This document shows positions 17,483 through 26,163 of a DNA stretch of 64,000 bases, piece after piece. The stretch lies in the NCBI GenBank assembly GCA_011364925.1, contig RDOA01000005.1, forward strand, positions 1-64,000, given 5' to 3'. Both the position numbers and the translations under genes were made by a program. Below the pieces are notes generated by a model. The model was given only the letters and a program-made list of their open reading frames with translations. It was not told the DNA's origin and ran no database searches. Each line of letters begins with the position of its first letter. Position 1 is the first letter of the stretch. The DNA comes from Promethearchaeota archaeon. Its GTDB lineage: Archaea > Asgardarchaeota > Lokiarchaeia > Sigyniarchaeales > SOKP01.

Positions 17483-18832
17483 ATGGAGAAAATTCTAATT
17501 ATAGGGAATAACGTTGGTGGCACATTTTCTGCTCAAAACATTAGATTTTTGAATGATGATGTAGAAATTGAGATTTATACTCAAGAGAGTTATCCTTATT
17601 ATTCGCGGATCAACCTACCAGAAGTTATATCTGAAAAAAAGAAATATGATGAACTTGTGGTATTCGATGATAGCTGGTACGATAATAAAAATATTAAGCT
17701 ATTTTTAAATCATGAGGCTAAAAAGATAGATCCTATCAATAAAGTTGTAGAATTTAACGGATCAAAAAAATTCGTAGAGTATGACAAGTTAATTTTGGCA
17801 TTAGGAAGCACTCCTAGTATCCCCCCTATCAAAAATGCTCAGGAGATGAAAAACGATAAGAAAGGAGTATTTACATTACGAAGTATTGATGATGCTTTAG
17901 AAATCCAAAACTTCATAAAATCAAACTCAATAAAAAAAGCAATTGTTATTGGAGGTGGTTTACTCGGTTTAGAATTGGCAAATCAAATCAACGATTATAG
18001 GTTAGATACTACTGTAGTGGAATTTTTTCCAAGATTGTTACCGAGACAGCTAGATGAAGAGTGTGGATTAATGCTAAAGGATGAGATTGAAAGTAGAGGA
18101 ATCAAGGTAGTTTTAGATGCTACTACTGAGGAAATACTAGGAAATGGAGCCGTAACTGGTATTAAACTTAAAGATGGTAGAATTTTTGAAGCAGGAATAG
18201 TTCTAATCCAAGCAGGAATTAAACCTACAATTGATTTAGCAAAAAATGCAGATATTGAAACCAATAGAGGTATTATTGTTAATGAGTATTTAGAGACCAG
18301 TGTAAAAGATATATATGCGGTTGGAGATTGTATTGAATATAATAATCAAATATGGGGTATCATACCTGCGTGTATGGAACAATCGAAAATCATCGCGGCA
18401 TCGATTATAGGTTCCAAGAAAGTCGAATATGAAGGAACTACTCCTAAAAATACCCTCAAAATAGTAGGTATAGATATGACTTCAATTGGAATAATAGATC
18501 CCTCCAAAGAAAAATCTGGAGGATGGGAAATTTTAAAAAAAGCTGATAAAGAGGATTGTTGCTATCAAAAAATCATACTAAAAGATAATAAACTCAAAGG
18601 AGCGATATTACTGGGAGAAAATAAGGCAATATCATATGTATATAACAAAATGGAAGAGGATGTTGATAAAGCAGAATTAAGAAAATTACTGGAGCTCTAT
18701 GTATACGTATGTAATAATTGTGGAATGGAATATGATGAATCAGAAACAGGTATTCCCTTTGATGAGCTCCCAGATGATTTTAAGTGCCCTGGTTGTGGTG
18801 GACCAAAAGAACAATTTACTAAAAAGGAATAG
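17483..18832 (+). CDS. NAD(P)H:rubredoxin oxidoreductase fused to C-terminal rubredoxin
   Basis: FAD-dependent pyridine-nucleotide-disulfide-fold reductase of the NirB/rubredoxin-reductase type: FAD site IIGNNVGGTFSAQN near residue 5, NAD site VIGGGLLGLELANQ near 155, and FAD C-terminal motif IYAVGDCIEY near 275. An about 80-residue domain follows, then a complete rubredoxin from about residue 408 (C410, C413, C435, C438) with ELPDDFKCPGCGG. Electrons would go from NADH through FAD to its own rubredoxin, then to superoxide reductase or rubrerythrin, encoded 7-9 kb away. A free rubredoxin gene follows 13 nt after the stop, making an operon. Leaderless-type start. Confidence 0.9.
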   Translation: MEKILIIGNNVGGTFSAQNIRFLNDDVEIEIYTQESYPYYSRINLPEVISEKKKYDELVVFDDSWYDNKNIKLFLNHEAKKIDPINKVVEFNGSKKFVEYDKLILALGSTPSIPPIKNAQEMKNDKKGVFTLRSIDDALEIQNFIKSNSIKKAIVIGGGLLGLELANQINDYRLDTTVVEFFPRLLPRQLDEECGLMLKDEIESRGIKVVLDATTEEILGNGAVTGIKLKDGRIFEAGIVLIQAGIKPTIDLAKNADIETNRGIIVNEYLETSVKDIYAVGDCIEYNNQIWGIIPACMEQSKIIAASIIGSKKVEYEGTTPKNTLKIVGIDMTSIGIIDPSKEKSGGWEILKKADKEDCCYQKIILKDNKLKGAILLGENKAISYVYNKMEEDVDKAELRKLLELYVYVCNNCGMEYDESETGIPFDELPDDFKCPGCGGPKEQFTKKE

Positions 18833-18844
18833 GGTGGGGAAAAA

Positions 18845-18991
18845 ATGAGTATTCATAGGTGTAAAAGGTGTAATTATTTATATATTGACGAGGAACACGA
18901 AGTTCCTTTTGAACAATTAGGGGATGATTATAAATGTCCTAAATGTCGATCATCTCTACATTTTTTTGTTAAAAAAGATACACCAAAATAA
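18845..18991 (+). CDS. Small rubredoxin-like protein, 48 aa
   Basis: MSIHRCKRCNYLYIDEEH, then FEQLGDDYKCPKC: cysteines at 6, 9, 31 and 34 form a rubredoxin-type iron site, in the short-loop form also found in rubrerythrin. The second knuckle is CPKCRS and lacks the usual Gly. A strong Shine-Dalgarno (AGGGTGGGG) overlaps the stop of the reductase-rubredoxin gene, so the two are co-translated. Likely an electron acceptor of that reductase, or a zinc ribbon if the site prefers Zn. Confidence 0.85.
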   Translation: MSIHRCKRCNYLYIDEEHEVPFEQLGDDYKCPKCRSSLHFFVKKDTPK

Positions 18992-19033
18992 ACTTTAATA
19001 TATTAATCTTACTTTCTTGTTTTAACTAACTTT

Positions 19034-19048
19034 AGGTGGATTATTATA
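19034..19048 (+). promoter_or_regulatory. Shine-Dalgarno plus probable ATA start of the D-aminoacylase
   Basis: AGGTGG at 19034-19039 is followed by ATT ATT ATA GAG. The reading frame between an in-frame TAA (19004) and TTG 19127 contains no ATG, GTG or TTG. ATA at 19046 lies 6 nt after AGGTGG and sits exactly where amidohydrolase N-termini begin; ATT 19043 is the alternative. Confidence 0.5.
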
Positions 19049-20665
19049 GAGCTAGATATCCTTATAAAAAATGGGAGAATCGTCAATGGAACGGGAAATC
19101 CTTGGTATCCTGGAGAAATTGGAATCTTGGATGGAAAAATTATTCATATTAGTCATAAAATAAAGGAAAAAGCAAAAAAAGTAATTAATGCAAATGGACT
19201 TATAGTATGCCCTGGATTTATTGACATCCATTCTCATTCTGATTACTTTTTACCATTTTCTAGAACTTTAGAGTCAACACTTTATCAAGGTATTACAACT
19301 ACCATTGTAGGAATGTGTGGAGACGGAATGGCTCCAATACCTGAGGGAAGGGAAGAAGAATTCAAAAAGTTAATGTCAACTATGGACCCTGCCCTTGCTC
19401 AATTAGATTATCCATATCACACGTTTGGTGAATATTTAGATTATAATGAAAGAAAAAGAAATTCTTCAAACTTAATATTTGCTATAGGATATGGAAATTT
19501 AAGATGGGCGGGAGGTCAAGGTGGTGAAAATAGACCTGCAACTCGAGAAGAACTAGAGAAAATGAAGTTCTACTTACGTGAAGCATTAGAAGCAGGAGCC
19601 TTTGGAATGAGTACAGGATTGATCTATGCACCTCAAGTTTTTGCCACTACTGGAGAAATTATAGAGTTAGCTAAAGTTGTAGCAGAGTATAATGGATTAT
19701 ACTTTTCACATATCCGAGATGAAAGTTCATCAATACTAGATGCAATAAAGGAAGTAATAGAAATTGTTGAAAAATCTGGTTGTGTTGGGGGACAAATTGC
19801 TCATCATAAAGTATCTGGTGAAGCAAATTGGGGAATGAGTAAGGAAACTCTAAAATTAATTGAAGATGCAAATAATCGAGGGATTAATATTGCTTACGAC
19901 CAATACCCATATAATCGAGGATGGTCAAATTTGATGACAGCTCTTCCTCCATGGGCCCGCGTAGGATCATATGAGGATATTTTGGAACGTATAAAAAAAC
20001 CAGAAATTCAGGAAAAAATTAAGCAAGACATCGAGACCGGAATTGAAGGTTGGGAATCTTGGATTAAAAATAATGGATTTCATAATATTTTTATCTCAAC
20101 TGTTGGGAGTGAAAAATGGAAAGATACAGTGAGTAAAAGTATAACTGAAATTACAAAATTAAAAAAATTTCCTGATGATTTTACAACTTTTTTCCAAATT
20201 TTGATTGATAATAATTTATCTGTTAATATAACAATTAGAAGCATGGCTGAAGACGATATACGAAGAATTATGGTTGGTCGATATCATATGGTTGGTACTG
20301 ACGGTGCTGGAATTCCTGCTGCATATAGTGCTGGTGCGTTTCATCCCCGATTTTTTGGCACTTATCCACGAATACTTGGTAAATATGTGCGAGAAGAGAA
20401 GCTGCTGTTATTAGAAGAAGCGATTAGGAAAATGACATCGTTTCCAGCTCAAAGATTAGGATTAAAAGATAGAGGGCTCATTATGGAAAGATATTGGGCA
20501 GATATCGTCATTTTTGATCCCGATAAAGTAAAAGATACCGCGACATTTGAAGATCCATATCAACTTCCAGAAGGTATCCCATATGTAATCGTAAATGGAG
20601 TAATTGTCATTGAAAACGGGGAAAAAAATAAGAAAGCACCAGGGAAAATTATCCGTCGAGTCTGA
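19046..20665 (+). CDS. D-aminoacylase (N-acyl-D-amino-acid deacylase), amidohydrolase superfamily
   Basis: Removes acyl groups from N-acyl-D-amino acids; zinc amidohydrolase. N-terminal small beta domain (ELDILIKNGRIVNGTGNPWY, then strands), metal ligands HSHSD at about His62/His64, SHIRDESSS and QIAHHKVSG for further ligands, GTDGAG with the catalytic Asp, and C-terminal WADIVIFDPDKV. The N-terminal strands are essential to the fold and are encoded upstream of the first permitted start (TTG 19127), so I place the start at ATA 19046 behind AGGTGG. 539 residues, normal size. Probably in peptide or D-amino-acid catabolism. A prolyl/dipeptide hydantoinase-like role is a weaker alternative. Confidence 0.9.
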   Translation: MELDILIKNGRIVNGTGNPWYPGEIGILDGKIIHISHKIKEKAKKVINANGLIVCPGFIDIHSHSDYFLPFSRTLESTLYQGITTTIVGMCGDGMAPIPEGREEEFKKLMSTMDPALAQLDYPYHTFGEYLDYNERKRNSSNLIFAIGYGNLRWAGGQGGENRPATREELEKMKFYLREALEAGAFGMSTGLIYAPQVFATTGEIIELAKVVAEYNGLYFSHIRDESSSILDAIKEVIEIVEKSGCVGGQIAHHKVSGEANWGMSKETLKLIEDANNRGINIAYDQYPYNRGWSNLMTALPPWARVGSYEDILERIKKPEIQEKIKQDIETGIEGWESWIKNNGFHNIFISTVGSEKWKDTVSKSITEITKLKKFPDDFTTFFQILIDNNLSVNITIRSMAEDDIRRIMVGRYHMVGTDGAGIPAAYSAGAFHPRFFGTYPRILGKYVREEKLLLLEEAIRKMTSFPAQRLGLKDRGLIMERYWADIVIFDPDKVKDTATFEDPYQLPEGIPYVIVNGVIVIENGEKNKKAPGKIIRRV

Positions 20666-20805
20666 TTTTGCATATACACTTATGCCAGATTAGGCAGTAA
20701 ATTATCAAATAGTCTTATAAATTATTAAATTAATATTTTTAATATACATTCAATTTACAAACCCATAAATACAAATAATTCAAATTAAAATAAAGGTAGT
20801 TTTTT

Positions 20806-20946
20806 ATGGCTAAATGGGAATGTGGCGCTTGCGGATACGTTTACGACGAAGATAAAGAAGGTACCAAATTTGAAGATCTCCCTGATGATTGGGTATGCCC
20901 AGTCTGTGGAGTTGATAAGAGTTTCTTTACAAAAATCTCAGATTAA
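20806..20946 (+). CDS. Rubredoxin, 46 aa
   Basis: Complete small rubredoxin: [19 protein letters not shown], then [20 protein letters not shown]. Iron ligands Cys6, Cys9, Cys31, Cys34. It is shorter than classical rubredoxins (about 52 aa) through a reduced loop, as in rubrerythrin. AAAGGTAG at 20793-20800 is a Shine-Dalgarno about 5 nt from ATG. Monocistronic by position. Likely electron donor to superoxide reductase (25664) and rubrerythrin (26164). Confidence 0.93.
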   Translation: MAKWECGACGYVYDEDKEGTKFEDLPDDWVCPVCGVDKSFFTKISD

Positions 20947-21092
20947 TACTTATTTATTCCTAATTATTTTTTTTCTCTTTCTTGTTATAGTTAACTCAGT
21001 AGGATTTATAACCTAAAGAAATTAAATTTATTAGATGTAAAAAAAAGATCAACTTAAAATTAAAAAAAATTCCAAAGTGGTGTGAAAATATT

Positions 21093-21155
21093 ATGACTCT
21101 TTTAGAGTTTGAAGCATTTATAGATAAATTTATAGAAAAAATGAGAGGTAATTAA
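21093..21155 (+). CDS. Possible 20-codon leader ORF before acyl-CoA dehydrogenase
   Basis: ATG at 21093, preceded by GTGGTGTGA, encodes MTLLEFEAFIDKFIEKMRGN and stops at TAA 21153-21155, one base before the dehydrogenase ATG (21157). The leader's last codons contain the downstream gene's GAGGT Shine-Dalgarno. The layout suggests translational coupling or a small leader peptide. The product is an amphipathic helix with no recognised family. Confidence 0.4.
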   Translation: MTLLEFEAFIDKFIEKMRGN

Positions 21156-21156
21156 A

Positions 21157-22338
21157 ATGGAATTCATGTTAACAGAAGAACAACAGAAGTTAAAAGCAAA
21201 AGCTAGAGAATTTGCTATTAGAGAAGTCTTGCCTGTTGCTCGAAAATACGACGAATCTGAAGAATTTCCTTTGCCAGTCATTAAAAAAGCGTGGGAGGAG
21301 AAATTGCTTAATACTGGAATACCAAAGAAATACGGCGGACAAGGGTATGGACTACTTGAAGCTTGTTTAGTAGTGGAAGAAATCTCTTCAGCGTGTCCTG
21401 GAATTGCAACTTCAATTTTTGATAACAATCTTGGAGCTGAGCCAATTGTCATTGGAGGAACCGAGGAGCAAAAAGAAAGAATCTTAGGAGAGCTTATTAA
21501 TGAGTTTAAGCTTATCGCATTTGCAACATCGGAACCAACTATGGGATCTGATGTGGCTGGCATGAAATGCCGAGCTGAGCAAGATGGGGATGAGTTCATT
21601 TTAAACGGATCGAAATTCTGGATTACAAATGGCGGGTTTGCTGATTATATCACAGTCTTTGCCACATCTGATCCTGAGAAAAAACATAAAGGAATTGGAA
21701 CTTTTATCGTAGATACTAAAACAGAAGGGGTAAGATTAGGAAAACACATTCCTAAACTTGGTCAGAGAGCATCAAATACTGTCGCCGTTACTCTAAAGGA
21801 TGTAAGAATTCCGAAAGAAAATGTGCTCGCTAAACCAGGTAGAGGATTTGTTCTAGGGATGCAGACATTTGCTCACACTCGTCCTGCAATAGGTGCGTTT
21901 GCTGTTGGCTGTGCTCGTTCTGCTATGGAATATTCAATAGACTATGCGAAAAAACGAGAGGCTTTTGGAAGATCAATAGCAAACTATCAGGTAATACAAG
22001 AAAAGATTGCCAATATGTATAAAGATATAGAAGCGGCTCGATTATTAACCTATAGAGCAGCGTGGGAAGCGGATCGAGGTGTAGATAATAATTTGAGCTC
22101 TTCTATTGCCAAAGCTTTTGCTTCAGATGTTGTGATGAATGTCACAACCGAAGCAATACAAATTTACGGGGGGTATGGTTATTTACGAACTTATCCCGTT
22201 GAAAAATTATTCAGAGATGCAAAACTATATCAAATCTACGAAGGAACAAGCGAAATACAGCGAATTATTATTTCACGATTTGCTATGGAAAAATACGAAC
22301 ACGCAATGCCCAGCGTATTCAAAAGAGATAGGGCTTAA
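21157..22338 (+). CDS. Acyl-CoA dehydrogenase
   Basis: FAD enzyme that oxidises acyl-CoA to trans-2-enoyl-CoA. 393 residues. Signature 1 FATSEPTMGSDVAGMKC (flavin contact), substrate-binding REAFGRSIANYQ, signature 2 with IYGGYGYLRTYPVEKLFRDA, and catalytic base Glu362 in IYEGTSEIQ. All expected motifs present. No electron-transferring flavoprotein or thiolase is next to it, but an MFS/GPH transporter follows 123 bp downstream and an acyl-CoA synthetase alpha chain is at 51623. It could act on fatty or branched-chain acyl-CoAs; chain-length preference cannot be read from sequence. Confidence 0.95.
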   Translation: MEFMLTEEQQKLKAKAREFAIREVLPVARKYDESEEFPLPVIKKAWEEKLLNTGIPKKYGGQGYGLLEACLVVEEISSACPGIATSIFDNNLGAEPIVIGGTEEQKERILGELINEFKLIAFATSEPTMGSDVAGMKCRAEQDGDEFILNGSKFWITNGGFADYITVFATSDPEKKHKGIGTFIVDTKTEGVRLGKHIPKLGQRASNTVAVTLKDVRIPKENVLAKPGRGFVLGMQTFAHTRPAIGAFAVGCARSAMEYSIDYAKKREAFGRSIANYQVIQEKIANMYKDIEAARLLTYRAAWEADRGVDNNLSSSIAKAFASDVVMNVTTEAIQIYGGYGYLRTYPVEKLFRDAKLYQIYEGTSEIQRIIISRFAMEKYEHAMPSVFKRDRA

Positions 22339-22461
22339 AAATTAAAGTATTCAATTTTTTTACTCTTATTTTATCTGTTTCTTGCATAAAATTAAAATTA
22401 AAAATCATATTTTTTACTCTATTGGATAATTTGGGACTATCATTGATTAGGGAATAATAAT

Positions 22462-23958
22462 ATGTTAGAAGAAGCTACAAACGAATCTAAATTTTCTGAC
22501 AAAGCAGATATGGGGATTGTACCTATGAAAGAAAAGCTAGCTTATGCTTTTGGTCAAATGCCTGGTACATTCTACGGAGGAGTTATGGGAGTTATCCAAT
22601 CGTTCTATTTTGCTTGGATGGGATTATTGACGATATGGATAAGTATTGCCCAAATAGTTTACGCGGTTTGGAATGTGGTAAATGATCCAATTTTTGGGAA
22701 TGTAATTGGAAACACTCGGTATTACGATAAAAGAAAAGGAGAAATACAAAGATATATCCCATATATTAAATTTGGCGCTCCAATTTTTAGCTTGTGCTTT
22801 GCACTGGTATTCTTTCCACCAGATGCTTGGAGAGGGCAACCTTCAAACCTTATAATTCAAGTTTGGCTTTTTACGTGGTATCTTGTAACACAATTAGCCT
22901 ACGACACTTTATTCACTCTCGTTTTATGCGCTTATGTTGCTTTACTCCCTCAAATGACTTTAAATCAACGTGAGCGAGAGAAAATCCAACTTTATGCGAC
23001 AGCAGTTCAAATACCTGCAATTCTAATCGGATTTATTATTCCTGTAACTTTCCTTGCAAATCCTTCAGCAGAAAAAATTACTCAATTTCAAATCCTAGTA
23101 GTGGCAATTGCAATCTTTGGAATCGTTCCTTATTTTATTTTATCCAAATATGTAAGAGAACATAGTGAACACATTCCTGAGAATAAAACGCCTTTATTTA
23201 AATCGCTAAAACTCGCTTTTAAAAATCCATCCTATAGGGTATACTTGATATACGACGGGGTTTCAGTGCTATTCTTGAATTTAATTATGGTGAGTTTACC
23301 ATTTTATTTAACTTGGGTTTTGGGACCAATGAAAGGGCTTAATATGCTTGTCTTCTGGATTGGACCAATTACTTGCGTTATTTTATCAGTTCCGATTATT
23401 CTCAAGATCGCATCAAAATATTCGACAAAAGCATCGATTTCATATTATTTCGGAGCTCTTTCTATAGGTGGTATCTCAAGTTTTTTTGCTGGACTTCTCG
23501 GTAATTGGGTTCTTGTTTCTATAGGGTTTTCAATATTTATGCTCGGTTTTACGGGAGAATTTATTCAACATAATCCAATGAGAGCAGACACTATAGATTA
23601 TGATTATTGGAAAATTTCGGGGGAAAGGAGAGAGGGACTCTATGCAGGAATAGGACCATTAATTAGTAAACCCATGATTAGTGTAGCTTTAGCCGTACCA
23701 CCTGCTTTAATGACAGCTTTTGGGTTAATTTATGTGGATGCTGTTGGTGGATTATCACCAACCCATGGTCTAGCTGCTGCTTCCTTGGGTGTTAATATTA
23801 GCATGACGCTTATTCCAGGAATAACATGTTTAATCGGTTTAATAATTTGGATAAAATTTTATCCTCTAACCGGAAAAGTCGTAGAAGAAATGAAAAAAGA
23901 AGTTCGCATTCTGCATGAACAACGAAAAAAAGAGTACGAAGAAAAGCGTCGTTCTTAA
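22462..23958 (+). CDS. GPH-family (MFS_2, MelB-like) sodium/sugar-type symporter
   Basis: 498 residues, about 12 membrane helices, in the cytoplasmic membrane. The family signature lies after helix 2: VWNVVNDPIFGNVIGNTRYY, matching the D-P-x(3)-G-x(3)-D/N-R loop of glycoside-pentoside-hexuronide carriers. A second hallmark near the C-terminal half reads ADTIDYDYWKISGERREGLY, a GPH-type E-R-R-E-G motif. Substrate unclear: archaeal and anaerobe members may carry sugars, sulfonates or acids. Start ATG with AGGGAAT 8 nt upstream. Possibly the uptake route for a substrate of the upstream acyl-CoA dehydrogenase (inference). Confidence 0.85.
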   Translation: MLEEATNESKFSDKADMGIVPMKEKLAYAFGQMPGTFYGGVMGVIQSFYFAWMGLLTIWISIAQIVYAVWNVVNDPIFGNVIGNTRYYDKRKGEIQRYIPYIKFGAPIFSLCFALVFFPPDAWRGQPSNLIIQVWLFTWYLVTQLAYDTLFTLVLCAYVALLPQMTLNQREREKIQLYATAVQIPAILIGFIIPVTFLANPSAEKITQFQILVVAIAIFGIVPYFILSKYVREHSEHIPENKTPLFKSLKLAFKNPSYRVYLIYDGVSVLFLNLIMVSLPFYLTWVLGPMKGLNMLVFWIGPITCVILSVPIILKIASKYSTKASISYYFGALSIGGISSFFAGLLGNWVLVSIGFSIFMLGFTGEFIQHNPMRADTIDYDYWKISGERREGLYAGIGPLISKPMISVALAVPPALMTAFGLIYVDAVGGLSPTHGLAAASLGVNISMTLIPGITCLIGLIIWIKFYPLTGKVVEEMKKEVRILHEQRKKEYEEKRRS

Positions 23959-23978
23959 AATCACGATTTTTAATTGTA

Positions 23979-24530
23979 TCAATTCTGTTTTTTAAGTATC
24001 TTTATAGCAGCATCAAGAAAGTTAGCGCAAACTAAATTTGCCTCTATTCCATTTGATTTTAAATCACTTAAATGCTTTTCTCCATGCCCAGTAACCATAT
24101 AAACCGTTTTGCAACCTCCATTAATCCCAAATTGTATATCAGATGGGTGATCACCAATCATCCAAGATGATGTTAAATCAACATCCCACTTGACAGCTAT
24201 TTCGTTTAAGAATTTTGGTTTAGGTTTTCGACAATCGCAGTAATCTTCCTTAACATGCGGACAGTAAAAAGTATTTTCAATTTTGATGTTGTTTTCATTT
24301 AATATAGATACAAGATGATTGTTATAATTGAAAAAGTCTTCTACCGTGTAGTAACCTCTTCCTATACCAGATTGATTGGTCACAATAAAAAGAATAAAGT
24401 CGTTTTGTAATTCCTTTAATCCCTCAATAACTCCGGGTAGTAGTTCTAAATCTTCAATTTTATACGAATAATTTCTATCCTCTATTAAAACCCCGTCTCT
24501 ATCTAAAATAATCGCTTTATTTTTTCTCAT
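23979..24530 (-). CDS. HAD-IIIA phosphatase, GmhB-like (heptose-1,7-bisphosphate phosphatase type)
   Basis: 183 residues. Motif I ILDRDGVL (nucleophile Asp10, acid/base Asp12), motif II FIVTNQSGIGRG, and motif III/IV CRKPKP with MIGDHPSDIQFG. A zinc-binding loop CPHVKEDYCDC matches GmhB. In archaea such enzymes serve GDP-heptose-like or histidinol-phosphate pathways; no other heptose gene is nearby, so the substrate is uncertain. Convergent with the transporter gene (20-bp gap). Confidence 0.88.
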   Translation of the reverse strand: MRKNKAIILDRDGVLIEDRNYSYKIEDLELLPGVIEGLKELQNDFILFIVTNQSGIGRGYYTVEDFFNYNNHLVSILNENNIKIENTFYCPHVKEDYCDCRKPKPKFLNEIAVKWDVDLTSSWMIGDHPSDIQFGINGGCKTVYMVTGHGEKHLSDLKSNGIEANLVCANFLDAAIKILKKQN

Positions 24531-24712
24531 ATAATTAGTAATTTTTCAACCTACTTAAAGGAGCCAAACTACTTTGAATAGTGATAAAAGCCATGAAGCT
24601 TCAATTTTTACAACTATGTAGACTTAACACATACTATGTAGAACCAACAAGTTTAAATAGAAAGTAATCTATTTATTATTTAAATTAACACAAATCCTAA
24701 AGGTGGCTAATA

Positions 24713-25561
24713 TTGAGAGTCTTAGCTATAATGGGAAGTCCTAGAAAGGGTTATGGAACAATAATAATGCAACAACTAGAACATCAACTAAAATTACTTC
24801 AAGAAGTTGAATTTGAATATTTATATCTTAAAGATGTTAATCTAGAATCTTGCAGAGGGTGTCATTCCTGTTTTTTCAAAGGCGAAGATAAGTGCCCTGT
24901 AAGAAATGACGATAGAGATGCAATTCTCAATAAAATTGATAAAGCTGATGGTGTAATTTTCGTAGCTCCCGCTTATGCACTACATATTCCAGCACTTATG
25001 AAAAACTTTTTTGACCGATTAGCCTATATCTTTCATAGACCTCGCTTTTTCGGAAAAATTGCAATAGGGATTTGCAATCAAGGTATTGCAGATGCTAAAA
25101 AAATTACAAAGTACTTCAATCAAGTCGCTAACTCTTGGGGATTTAATTTCGTACATCACCTAGAAATTCGGACTATGCCCATCGAAGGAGCAGAACGAAA
25201 AATTAATAAGAAAATAAAGAAAACCTGCAAAGTATTCATCAAAGCTTTAAACGGAAAACGATATCAAAAACCAAGTTTAGGTAGTGTTCTTGGATTTAGT
25301 ATTAGAAAGATGTTACATAGAATAGCAATAGACGAGACTAATACGGATTACAAATATTGGCTTGAGCAAGGATGGCTGGAAGATGGTAAGCAATACTATT
25401 ACGACATACGATTAGGGATCTTTAAGAGGATTTTCGCTGGATTATTAAGTGTAATATTAAAACCACAATTCAAAAAGATGTTCGCTGGCGATCCTCACCA
25501 AGCTTATAACCAGTACTTAAAATTAGAATCGCTAAAGTTTGAAAATGTAGTTGTAAGTTAA
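24713..25561 (+). CDS. NADPH-dependent FMN reductase-like iron-sulfur flavoprotein
   Basis: Flavodoxin-fold protein of 282 residues. FMN loop AIMGSPRKGYGT at the N-terminus; cysteine set CRGCHSCFFKGEDKCP resembles the Isf cluster motif (CxxCxxC...C); VFVAPAYALHIPALMKNF is typical of the family. A C-terminal extension of about 100 residues (helical, basic) is longer than most Isf proteins and of unknown use. Start is TTG 24713, with AGGTGG 6 nt upstream. A TATA-like GTTTAAATA lies about 55 nt upstream. Part of the redox island; may reduce quinones, O2 or metals. Confidence 0.82.
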   Translation: MRVLAIMGSPRKGYGTIIMQQLEHQLKLLQEVEFEYLYLKDVNLESCRGCHSCFFKGEDKCPVRNDDRDAILNKIDKADGVIFVAPAYALHIPALMKNFFDRLAYIFHRPRFFGKIAIGICNQGIADAKKITKYFNQVANSWGFNFVHHLEIRTMPIEGAERKINKKIKKTCKVFIKALNGKRYQKPSLGSVLGFSIRKMLHRIAIDETNTDYKYWLEQGWLEDGKQYYYDIRLGIFKRIFAGLLSVILKPQFKKMFAGDPHQAYNQYLKLESLKFENVVVS

Positions 25562-25639
25562 ATTACTATATTACCACAATCATTTGAAGCAATATTGACA
25601 TGTTATATCTATTGAAGCTTATTATATAATTAAGAAATT

Positions 25640-25657
25640 AAAAAAAAAATAAAAAAA
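25640..25657 (-). terminator. Oligo-T terminator of the superoxide reductase gene
   Basis: On the minus strand two runs of T (7 and 10) follow the end of the superoxide reductase gene at 25664 by only a few bases. This is the typical archaeal termination signal. Confidence 0.5.
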
Positions 25658-25663
25658 GTTTAT

Positions 25664-26068
25664 TTACTCGTTCCCGCGATAAAGCCACAAACCATGTAAA
25701 TTACAATATTCACGAGCGACTAATCCTGTTGTATCGCTAACGACAAATTCTGCTTTAGGCTCCATTCCAGGTGCCAACATTTGTCTTTTGTAGCAGTTTC
25801 CTTTACAGATTAATTCAATCCACATTATATAATGCTCTTCGGTCATAGGGTGTGGTGTTCCCATAGAAATACCAACATCAACGGTAACCTTATTACCATT
25901 AACCGTGATTTTAGGAACATGTTTCTCACCCTTCCAGTCAGCGGTTTTTTCCTCCATCAATTCCATAGGTTTTGCACAACAAATGGTTTCTTTAGATGCA
26001 GGATTAAGGATTTCAATAACTTTACCACAAACATTGCATTTGTAAATTTCTTTTTGCTTCATAACCAT
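25664..26068 (-). CDS. Superoxide reductase, desulfoferrodoxin (class I, 2Fe-SOR)
   Basis: Reduces superoxide to H2O2 without making O2, with electrons from rubredoxin. 134 residues. The N-terminal desulforedoxin domain has all four iron cysteines: C11, C14, C30, C31 (CNVC, then ICC). The catalytic domain has E48-K49-H50 (EKHVP), His73 and His79 (TPHPMTEEHY), and Cys122/His125 (EYCNLHG), the full set of ligands. Start is ATG 26068 or the ATG two codons later (better Shine-Dalgarno spacing from GTGAG). Neighbouring rubrerythrin and rubredoxins complete the detoxification path. Confidence 0.96.
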   Translation of the reverse strand: MVMKQKEIYKCNVCGKVIEILNPASKETICCAKPMELMEEKTADWKGEKHVPKITVNGNKVTVDVGISMGTPHPMTEEHYIMWIELICKGNCYKRQMLAPGMEPKAEFVVSDTTGLVAREYCNLHGLWLYRGNE

Positions 26069-26163
26069 TTCTCACTTTCTATATTTAAGAAAAGCGTTGA
26101 TTCTAATATTTGAAAGTTAATATTTAATTATTTTGATTAAATTTTATAATTTAAATCAAGATT

